Positions 46,566 to 55,618 of a stretch of 64,000 bases of DNA are shown here, piece by piece; the stretch's first letter is position 1; each line of letters starts with the position of its first letter. The notes beneath the pieces were generated by a model. That model did not search any database. It was not told where the DNA came from and was given only the letters and a program-made list of their open reading frames with translations. The stretch is from positions 1 to 64,000 of the forward strand of contig JAANYP010002987.1 of NCBI GenBank assembly GCA_020465985.1, in the 5' to 3' direction. Origin of the DNA: Centrapalus pauciflorus. Lineage: Eukaryota; Streptophyta; Magnoliopsida; Asterales; Asteraceae. A program made the position numbers and the translations under genes.

Positions 46566-49500
46566 TCACTTAGGAGGTCCTGGAACGCGGGCATGATCTG
46601 TGGATTCACGAAGACCAAGTATGACGTCGAATCGTTTGGTTACTTGTCTTGTATGTAGCCGCTCGTTCAGGTAGTCTATGCCGCTGAGTGTATTCTGTAT
46701 CTCCGTAGGTGAGCATCTCTGTTCAGGATCTGGTTGAGCATCATAATCTTGTACTTTCTTTGTAAGAGCAGCTCGAACCAGTCGAAGTGTACCATCGGAA
46801 TAGCAAGGTAGATCCTCAAAGCGCATATACCGTTTGTAGCCCTTGTGGTTCACATAAATAACACCCGGATCTCCTTTAAGTATCACTCTGTAGGCCGGGT
46901 GGTGGGCTAGGAGAAAGCTGTCTTGTTCCGGTGCACGTAGTCCTACCTTAACCAAAGCACTTTCGATCGCCATCTGAAAATCTCTTAGGCACATTATTAT
47001 CGATCGGCGATTCATGCTTCGTACTAGAGCTCCTAGTGCGGTCATGTGCGATAGACGTTTCTTGATGCGATTTTTCAGAGTATTGTGAAGGAATTCAACG
47101 TCATTCGCACTTATGAAGTCAAGATCATTCTCGAAGATGTCATCTCCCGTCCCATCTTCTCTTTCCACTTGGTAGGATGGATAGAAGACTCTGGCTCTTT
47201 TGCACATCGTGATTGTCTTGAGCTTTTTGATCTTTGACTTCGACACCTTAGACCTTTGTTCCCGGAGCATCAATTGGTAGTATTCAGCCTGTTCAGCTTT
47301 GGAGACATTTGTAAGTTCCATGAGAAGGCGTCTGCTGAAGGCTCCAGGCTTCTTTCTGAAAACCATCTTGAACCTTTCTTCAAGATATGGATTTTGAAAC
47401 TTTTCCGGGGGAAAGTTCTGCAGAAATTCTTTCAGGCCTTGAACGGGGGGTTCTTCGAGTTCAGATTTTTTGGCTTCAAGAAGTTTTATAATTGTCCCCC
47501 GCCGTTCTTGACGCATTTGGTCTTTTTCTTCCTGCGGCAGTGTACGAACTTTTCCTTTGGTGTAGTGGTCTACCCAGAATAAATCGTCTTTTCTGTACAC
47601 TCCAGGACCCTCCGGAGTCTCATCGAAGCAGTCAACCCTTTTTGTTGGGGAGGGACCTGAGCGTTGGGTTTGTTGGACTGGTGGAGGGCTTGGGGATCTT
47701 GGTGGGCTGACTGTAATGTGGGATTCTTTTAGTGATGGGGGAGCTTGGATGGATGAGAGTATGTCTTCCTGTTGGGCTCTGGGTGGTGAATTCAGGAAAT
47801 CGAAGGAAGAGGATGAGGATTTTTTGGTTGGAGAGTCAGGTTCAGGCTTAGGAGTTAAAAGTGGTTGGTTGTCCTCGGTATCAGAATCTGAATCAGAAAC
47901 TAATATGATTTCAACCTTCTCGTGTGGCTCCTCAAATTCTACCATGGCTGTCATTGGATCCAATGGAGCTGGACCCTCGACCATTGGCTCGTCTTCTATT
48001 AGCATGTACTCCTGAGCCTCTTGTGACTTTTCCCCCGACCCCTAAAATTCAGACCCCTCGGCGGTCTCTGCTCCCCCTATACCCAGCATGGGCTCCTCAA
48101 ATTGTACTTTTCTGCGCTTCTCCCCCTCATGACGATCAGGGTCGTCCTGGTCGTCATGTTTTCTTTTAGGGGCTTCGGCCTGAGTGCGGCACTGAAGATC
48201 TATAATCGCCGACTCAAGGCGATCCATCCTTGAGTTTAGCTGGTCTTGGACTTGAAGGATTAGGCGATTAAGTGCGTCCAGTTTGTCAGAGAGCTCCGCC
48301 ATTTGAAGTTGGACTGAATGGGATCCTGGTGAGGGGCCGGCTTCGGAGGCGACACCCTTACCCTTTATAAGAGAAAGAAGGGCGGTATGTCGTTCCTCGG
48401 CTGCCTCCCTTTGGGCGTCCAGGTCAGCCCGGGTGATAACGCCGGCAGCACGTAAGGCTGCCGTTAACATCTCCAAGTTGATGGGGAGATGGCCGGAAGT
48501 GGACGGCGTAGATTGAGCCACTCCCGGTCTTCCTTCCGTCATCTCTGGCTCCACTACGGGATGCTCAGATCTGGAAGTTTCCGGAGCTGCCACAGAGGCA
48601 GCTCTTGGGGATGCCACAGAGGCATCGTGCACGGTGTCTGTTTGTGGGGATGGAATCGTGAGCGAAGGAAGTTCGGTCACGTGGGGAGGAGTGTGACCTC
48701 TTTCAACACCGCCACTCTCCGAATGAGAGGGCGATGGCGTATGTGGAAGATCCCCGTGGAATGAAGTGGTTTCCCTTTGAGGGGAAACCAAGTGGATGGT
48801 TGGGGTTGTGGCGACCGCTGGACTAACGGTCTTATGAAGTGGTGTCCGGCTGATAGGGCTTGGCTCACCCTCAGATAATATATCCCTCGGCCTTATGACA
48901 GAGACGGTTCGTTCAGAATCCGCCGTCTCTGCCGTTTCACCTACGACTCCCTCCCTTACACTCTCAGCCTCCCTCTCACCATAACCCAGTGATTGTTGTA
49001 CATCCATCCTTTCTCCCTCGTTCTCACTATCTTGCTGCTCACCTTCGGACTGGTTAGTCTCAGTCGATTCAGACTGAGACTCATCCGGATAATTTTCTCT
49101 CATATATTCCCATACCCGATCAGTACCCCTCGACCTTGTCAGAGTCGATAATGGAATCTTCATTACCTGTACCGTCGGTGCCCCCTTTGGCAAAGTCAGT
49201 TTCTGGATAGCGACGGTTGGATAGACATCAGCTTCTGGACGCTCATGAATGTCTTCGTCCTGATCCATGGCGTATTGTATGATGAGCTGAAGGAATCGTT
49301 GATAGGGGACATACTTGCGTCCTTTCTTTGTGCTCCTTTCCACGTGGACTCTTCTTAATTCTTCAAAGATGAAAGCCGCATAGTCCACGTGTCGGTTGTA
49401 GGCAAAGCCAGCAAACATGGCTAAAACCTGGGCCGATGCTGAGTCATGACCAGAATGTTTGGCTGTCAGGCACTTGTTGAGCACATCGAAGAGAATCCTC

Positions 49501-50000
49501 CAGTGGGACTGAAGGTTTTTGGTGCGAAAGTCGGATGGTTTGGTAAGGGGTCCGTCATACCCTAGGGTTTGAATTTCAGATAGGGCTTCTGAGACGGATG
49601 GGTTTGGATCGAACGAGTCAAGGGAGGGAATATAGTCTTGGATGGGAAGACGAAGAATGTGACGGATGGCTGCGGTTGTGACTTTGACTGGAACGCAGTC
49701 AATGGTGGAGGTGAAGTGAGGTTCGGGGTCGGTTATGAATTGGAGCCTGTTCCAGAATTGTTGTAGGTAAATCTGGGGAACGGCTATGGCTGTGGAAAGG
49801 GCATAATATATGGGATGGCGAGTGAGAATGTCGAAGGCAAGGGTTTGGGACTCTTTAGGGAGGATAGAGACGTCGAGTTGCCAGTTATGGGGGATAAACT
49901 CGACAAACTCGGCGCTCGGCAGAATGGCTTCCTCGGGTAGCTGAGCATTATTATTAGGGATAGGAGGATGGGGTATGGTAAGAACAATTGCGGGATCCAT
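46566..50000 (-). CDS. SIRE-C third (3') gene; one in-frame TAG
   Basis: Function unknown; this family is usually labelled envelope-like. The true start is probably ATG at 50000 (MDPAIV), 4 nt after a consensus acceptor. The N-terminal module (residues about 30-130) has FVEFI, IYYAL, YLQQFW and IRHILRLP. A W-x-I-LFDVLNKCLTAKHSG block and YVPYQRFLQLIIQY follow, then a Ser/Thr/Pro-rich linker. A coiled coil and a basic NLS-like cluster (KRKHDD...EKRRK) precede TAG at 48042. The frame continues for 491 more codons, ending at 46566 with a Lys/Arg-rich C-terminal domain. No signal peptide or membrane helix is seen. The stop may be a mutation or a suppressible stop. Confidence 0.75.
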
Positions 50001-50004
50001 TTTC

Positions 50005-51096
50005 CTGCAAAGTGCAACAAAGTTAGAATCATAAGACTTGATATGATAAAGCATTGATGTGAAGTCTAGATGAGTGTGAAATAGAAATTGTCTGATCTGT
50101 TTAACATCGGGTTTTTATTAGTAGAATAAAATTCTACTAACAAAGTCCAAAGTCAATCGTTAAGAGACCGATGTTAGATGAGACTGTTTCACTCAAACAC
50201 TGATCCTTACTCTAATCAATGATGCACTTGGATGGAACTATTTTTGTGATTTTTTAATTTATATGAAAATGCAGAAATGGAAAACATGAAAAATGAAAAT
50301 TTTAAAAAATCCTAAGTGTTGGATTTCGGATGGTCCGAATTCGGATGAACAGTGTCATCGAATTCGGATCTGTCCGAAATGGAATGATGCATGAATGAAG
50401 TGAGTGGGACCGAATTCGGATGGTGGTAAATGGGGACCGAATTCGGATGATGGTCCGAAGTGGAATCATGAAATGATTGAATGTGGTCCGAATTTGGATG
50501 TGGTGTGAACATGGTCCGAATTCGGATGGTGACTTGTGAAAATGCATGCAATGGAATGGAAATGTCCCAATTTCGGATGGTACCTGGAATTCGGATGAGG
50601 ACCGAATCCGGGTATCATCCGAATTCGGATGCATAGTGGTGAACATACTTAGACAATTTTTCAATGTTTTGAAAAATTTGACCCTGATGAGATGGTCCGA
50701 ATTCGGATCAACAGTGAACCGAATTCGGATCAACAGTGGTCCGAAGTGTGATTTTATACTTTGAAAAATTTTGAAAATATACTAAGTCGGACATCCGAAT
50801 TCGGGTGGTGGTTCGGTTGGTGGTCCGAATTCGGACATCCGAAACTGCATGAGTGCAGTTAATGTTCATGCAAGATATAAACGTGAACAGTTAAAATCCT
50901 ACTGAAAATGCATGAAATTACAGATCCTATACTGAAATAACCTAAGGAACATTTTATCTAACTACAACTAAGAAGTAATAACACATTAAACTACCTAAAA
51001 GAAAGAAAAACCGAAAAGAAAAAAGCTAACTAAAAAATGAAATTCAAACTCACAATATATGACGTTAAACACTAAATAAAGATAGAAATGGTTTAC
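50005..51096 (-). other. Predicted 5'-UTR intron of the SIRE-C third gene
   Basis: Donor CCAG|GTAAAC at 51096 and acceptor TTGCACTTTGCAG at 50005 bound 1,092 bp. The intron has a T-rich end and no long coding frame. It holds 11 copies of GAATTCGG. The acceptor-to-ATG distance is 4 nt. Confidence 0.55.
50321..50852. promoter_or_regulatory. CCGAATTCGG palindrome cluster in the SIRE-C intron
   Basis: Eleven exact GAATTCGG (mostly the 10-bp palindrome CCGAATTCGG followed by AT) and several one-base variants in 530 bp. Spacing is irregular, from about 20 to 80 bp. The same word reappears in the element leader at 59160-59395. Confidence 0.85.
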
Positions 51097-51245
51097 CTGG
51101 AAGTGCCGAAGATGGAAAATGCAAGAAAAACTGAAGAAAATGGTTGAGTAAAAGCTTGAAATCGGCAACAATGGTGGTTTTGGGCGGTGACTATCGACCG
51201 AGAGAGAGAAAGAAGAAGATATTTCTTGAAAGTGAAGAAAGGTAA
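51097..51245 (-). other. Predicted non-coding leader exon of the SIRE-C third gene
   Basis: Pyrimidine-rich on the minus strand (CTTCTTCTTTCTCTCTCTCGG), higher in GC than its surroundings. It ends at the CCAG|GTAAAC donor. The 5' limit is set about 30 bp after the TATA-like box and is approximate. Confidence 0.45.
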
Positions 51246-51268
51246 GACAGTTGACCGTTGACCCGCCC

Positions 51269-51276
51269 TTTTAAAG
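51269..51276 (-). promoter_or_regulatory. TATA-like box of the SIRE-C third gene
   Basis: TTTAAAAG within CCTTTAAAAGGG, about 175 bp before the leader-exon donor. It is a weaker match than the TATA boxes of SIRE-A and SIRE-B. The flanks are GC-rich (GACCCGACCCACGACCC), unlike the AT-rich spacer further upstream. Confidence 0.4.
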
Positions 51277-51976
51277 GCGTGTGGGTCGTGGGTCGGGTCA
51301 AGGATCCGCGCCCCAAATGGAGATTGGGCCGGTGGGTTGGACTCAAACACAACAAGAAAATGTTTTTGGGCTTTTAAGAAAAATTCAACAAAAAGAAATT
51401 TTTTTTTTTTTTTTTGTTCCAACACAGAAAAATAAAAGATATTTTTGGAATTTTCTTTAATTTTGAAATTAAAATAAGATGAAATGAAGTAAACTAAAAT
51501 CTTTTTGGCTTTTTGATAAATTTGAAAGAAAAAATCTTTTTGTGATTTTCTGACCTCTTAAATTAACACTTAAAATTAAATTAAAATTAAGACAATCCTA
51601 AAATTAAAAAAAATTTAACTATAAACGAAATAAAAAGAAACACAGAATTATAAAATTTAAAATCCTAACTCTACTCCCCCTCAAATAAATACCGATCCTT
51701 TTTCCTTTTTCTTTTCAGATATAAATCATGACAACCCTTCTTTAAGCCTTACAAATACCGACAAACCTGGATATTGTTTGCATCCCACTCCATGATGAAC
51801 AAGTCACACAGCAATTTATCAGGATCATTAATTATTAAAAATATACGCAGATAAGGAAAGATTGATTTTCAATCTTGTGACATACTCCTTAAATTTAAAT
51901 AACAATTATTTTCTAAAATAAAGGAATTTCAATCATGATAGATTGAAATAGAATTATTTAAGACAATATCTGATAT
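51277..51976 (-). other. SIRE-C spacer downstream of pol
   Basis: AT-rich and non-coding, with T-runs around 51400. A PPT-like GAGGGGGAG lies at about 51675-51683 on the element strand. No gene is seen. Confidence 0.6.
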
Positions 51977-54900
51977 TTAATTAGAAGGTGGATTCAACAT
52001 GCCGATATGAGATACTAAAAACCGAAAACGAGGTTCGTCTAAAGCTTTAGTAAATATATCCGCTAGTTGGTATTCCGTGCCAACAAAATACAACTCAATG
52101 GTTCCCTTTTCAACGTGATCTTTAATAAAATGATACCTGATATCTATGTGTTTTGTACGAGAGTGCTGCACGGGATTGCAAGAGATGGCAATTGCACTTC
52201 GAGAATCACAGTAAATAGGGATATTGGTGAGTGAGAACCCATAATCGCGTAATTGTGTTCTCATCCACAGCACTTGAGAGCAACAGCTTGCAACAGCTAC
52301 ATACTCAGCCTCAGCTGTGGATGTGGATACACAATTCTGCTTTTTGGAAGACCAACTCACCGGTCTATCGCCTAAGAACTGTATTCCTCCCGATGTGCTT
52401 TTTCTGTCCACTCTACAACCTGCAAAATCAACATCTGAAAACGCGGTAAGATCGAAATCGGTTCCCTTTGGATACCATAGACCAAGTTCGGGTGTACCCT
52501 TAAGATAACGAAAAATGCGTTTTACCGCAGTTAGGTGTGATTCTTTTGGGTCGGCCTGAAATCTAGCACAAAGACATGTTGAAAACACTATATCCGGTCT
52601 ACTGGCAGTCAAGTACAGTAAGGATCCTATCATCCCTCTGTAAGTTGTATTATCGACACTTTTCCCGGAAGGATTGGTGTCTAACTTACAGTTGGAGGCC
52701 ATGGGAGTTGCGATACTCGTGCAAGAGTCTAACTTATACTTCTTGAGAATGTCAAGAGTATATTTCGACTGGTTCACAAAAATCCCATCCTCAAGTTGTT
52801 TGACTTGTAATCCGAGGAAAAAGTTCATTTCCCCCATCATACTCATCTCAAACCGAGACTCCATTAAGGCTGAAAAATCCTTACAAAAATTACTGTCAGT
52901 AGATCCAAATATAATATCGTCAACATAAATCTGTACTAGTATTATATGTGGGCCTTCCCTTTTAGTGAACAGAGTTGTGTCCACCACACCTTTATAGAAA
53001 CCGGCAGAAATAAGGAAATTCGAAAGACTATCAGACCATGCTCGAGGTGCTTGTTTTAAACCATAGAGGGCCTTATCTAGCACATAAACATGGTCAGGTT
53101 TATGTGCATCAACAAAGCCTTGTGGTTGTTCAACATACACTTCCTCGTTAAGTTCACCGTTTAGAAAGGCAGTCTTGACGTCCATTTGGTACACTTTAAA
53201 GTCTTTGTGTGCCGCATACGCCAAGAAGATTCTGATTGCTTCGATCCGTGCAACTGGAGCGAAGGTCTCGTCATAATCTATCCCTTCTTGTTGTCGGTAG
53301 CCTTTGGCAACAAGTCTTGCTTTGTTCCTTATCAAAATGCCGTTTTCATCTCGTTTGTTCTTAAAGATCCACTTTGTTCCGATGACTGTACGGTCTTTTG
53401 GCTTGGGAACTAACCGCCATACTCTTAGCTGTTCAAACTGGTTGAGTTCCTCTTGCATTGCAACTATCCAATCCGGATCTGTCAGGGCTTCATCCACACG
53501 AGCAGGCTCTATCATACTCAAGAATGATGTGTAGAGACATTCATTAGCAGATGCCCTACGAGTTTGGACTCCTGTTGTTACGTCACCAATGATTTGTTCT
53601 GTTGGGTGACTGCGGGTCCATTTGATCTCGTGTGGAAGGGGTGCTCGGGATGGAACCTCTGTGGTTAATATGGGAATGGATGAGGATTCATGGTCAATGG
53701 TTTCAAATGAGGGTACCACAGGTTCTGGTTCGATTTCCGAGTGTTCAGGTGAAGGAAGAATCGTTGGTATTACATGTGAGGGTATTATATGAGTAGATTC
53801 AACTGCGGATGTGTTGGTGGATGATGTGGATGGATGAGGATATGTTGATGAAGAGGGAGTGGAGAAACTTTGCGGCGCAGTTGAACTGGAAGGATTACCT
53901 ACATTATTAACAACATTAGACACACTAGCGTTAGGACCGAAAAATTCAACATAAAAAGGATCAAATAAATTAACCAAATCAGAAGAAGAAAAAGAAATGG
54001 GGTTATTCGAAGAGTCCCCAGGCATTTGAGTAATGCGTGGTCCTGATTGATCAACTTCGGGTGCCAGTTCAGCCAACTCATCAAATGTGACGTGTACACT
54101 TTCATTGACTGTTCTGGTTCGGGTATTGAATGCGCGATACGCCTTCGAATTGGATGAGTATCCAATGAAGATCGCTTCATCCGCCTTTTCGTTAAATTTC
54201 CCGAGGTTGTCTCTGTCATTCAGCACATAGCACCTGCAACCAAATACACGTAAGTACTTGATAAATGGTACTTTATTAAAAAAGAGCTGGTATGGAGTTT
54301 TGTTAAAGCGCTTATGAATGATGGAGCGATTCTGTGTATAGCATGCTGTTGATACGGCTTCGGCCCACAAGAACGGAGGTAGCTTTGAGTATGTGAGCAT
54401 TGTACGAGCGGCTTCTACTAGCGTACGGTTACGCCTTTCCACGATCCCATTTTGTTGAGGTGTTCGAGCAACAGAGTATTGATGCTGAATCCCCTTGGAT
54501 CGAAGGAAGCCCTCCACTACCGAGTTCTTGAACTCCGTGCCGTTATCTGATCTGATTGATTGTACTGACAGCTGCTGTTGGGTCTCGACACTCTTGATAA
54601 AATCAATGATTTCTTGAGCTGTCTCGTCCTTGGAACGCAAGAACCTGACCCAGGTATATCGAGAATAATCATCAACGATAACCAACACATATTGTTTTCC
54701 ATTTATGCTTTGAGTTCTCATCGGTCCGCATAAATCCATATGAAGTAACTCCAATACTCTTTTTGTTGATGGTTCGGTCTTTGGTTTGTGAGATGATCGT
54801 TTCATTTTTCCTTTCTCACATGCTCCACACAGATGGTCCTTTTCATAGCGTAACTCAGGAAGTCCTTTGACCAATTGCTTCGCAGCCAGCTTGTTGATGT

Positions 54901-55339
54901 TATCAAAATTCAAATGGGATAATCTTCGATGCCACAACCAAGAGTCTTTTGACGAGGCTTTTGATAGTAGACAAATGTTATCCTTTACTACAAGCTTAGA
55001 TACGTCAATGGTGTAAAGGTTAGATTTTCGGGAACCAGTCAAGATTTCTTTTCCATCCATGTTCTTAACACTGTAGTTCTTAGCCCTAAATGTTACTTCT
55101 AGTCCTTTGTCACAGAGCTGTCCTATGCTAAAAAGATTATGAGATAACCCCTCAACATAGTCAACGTCCTTGATGACCAGATTCTTTAGAACTAAGTCCC
55201 CGTATCCTTTTATTTGAGCCTGATGGTTGTTCCCGAATTTCACAGTTCCGCAATACTGTTCAACAACGTTGGACAGCAATTCTCTTCTTCCTGTCATGTG
55301 CTTGGAGCAACCCGAATCCATATACCAAATGGACTTGGC
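51977..55339 (-). CDS. pol: SIRE-C pol, intact
   Basis: About 1,120 codons without interruption. Protease has WYMDSGCSKHMTG near the start. The integrase zinc finger (HRRLSHLNF, CGACEKGK) precedes catalytic HMDLCGP, RSDNGTEF and QQNGIVERRNR. A Ser/Thr/Pro-rich linker follows, then reverse transcriptase with ALYGLKQAPRAW and YVDD (about 52925). RNase H ends ADIFTKALDE. All key residues look present. It has no ATG of its own in a good place. The first pol codon follows a TTTTTCAG acceptor, so it is probably joined to gag by splicing. Confidence 0.93.
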   Translation of the reverse strand, partial: AKSIWYMDSGCSKHMTGRRELLSNVVEQYCGTVKFGNNHQAQIKGYGDLVLKNLVIKDVDYVEGLSHNLFSIGQLCDKGLEVTFRAKNYSVKNMDGKEILTGSRKSNLYTIDVSKLVVKDNICLLSKASSKDSWLWHRRLSHLNFDNINKLAAKQLVKGLPELRYEKDHLCGACEKGKMKRSSHKPKTEPSTKRVLELLHMDLCGPMRTQSINGKQYVLVIVDDYSRYTWVRFLRSKDETAQEIIDFIKSVETQQQLSVQSIRSDNGTEFKNSVVEGFLRSKGIQHQYSVARTPQQNGIVERRNRTLVEAARTMLTYSKLPPFLWAEAVSTACYTQNRSIIHKRFNKTPYQLFFNKVPFIKYLRVFGCRCYVLNDRDNLGKFNEKADEAIFIGYSSNSKAYRAFNTRTRTVNESVHVTFDELAELAPEVDQSGPRITQMPGDSSNNPISFSSSDLVNLFDPFYVEFFGPNASVSNVVNNVGNPSSSTAPQSFSTPSSSTYPHPSTSSTNTSAVESTHIIPSHVIPTILPSPEHSEIEPEPVVPSFETIDHESSSIPILTTEVPSRAPLPHEIKWTRSHPTEQIIGDVTTGVQTRRASANECLYTSFLSMIEPARVDEALTDPDWIVAMQEELNQFEQLRVWRLVPKPKDRTVIGTKWIFKNKRDENGILIRNKARLVAKGYRQQEGIDYDETFAPVARIEAIRIFLAYAAHKDFKVYQMDVKTAFLNGELNEEVYVEQPQGFVDAHKPDHVYVLDKALYGLKQAPRAWSDSLSNFLISAGFYKGVVDTTLFTKREGPHIILVQIYVDDIIFGSTDSNFCKDFSALMESRFEMSMMGEMNFFLGLQVKQLEDGIFVNQSKYTLDILKKYKLDSCTSIATPMASNCKLDTNPSGKSVDNTTYRGMIGSLLYLTASRPDIVFSTCLCARFQADPKESHLTAVKRIFRYLKGTPELGLWYPKGTDFDLTAFSDVDFAGCRVDRKSTSGGIQFLGDRPVSWSSKKQNCVSTSTAEAEYVAVASCCSQVLWMRTQLRDYGFSLTNIPIYCDSRSAIAISCNPVQHSRTKHIDIRYHFIKDHVEKGTIELYFVGTEYQLADIFTKALDEPRFRFLVSHIGMLNPPSN

Positions 55340-55618
55340 CTGAAAAACACATAAATTCATATAATGAAAAACTATATGCATTCAAACACATCCATTTTTA
55401 ATTCACAATCAAACCGTGTTCTGAACCGAGATGTTCAGAAAACATGATGAGTTAAGACCGGGTCATGGGTTGTGTGAACAGAAGCAAAAAGTGTCGGTTT
55501 AAGCACAACCGACAAGCAAAAGAACGGGTCCTAGTCTAAGGTAACTAGAAGCCATTTCTTTGAAGCACGGGTCTTGATCAGAAGTAACCAAGAACCATCT
55601 GCATTAAGATCACACAAC
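55340..55618 (-). other. Predicted intron at the SIRE-C gag-pol junction
   Basis: Gag ends WVPK, with donor AAG|GTTGTG at 55618. The acceptor GTGTTTTTCAG lies at 55340, and pol continues in frame. The intron would be 279 nt with whole-codon phase on both sides. Unspliced RNA would stop two codons into the intron and give gag only. Confidence 0.5.
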
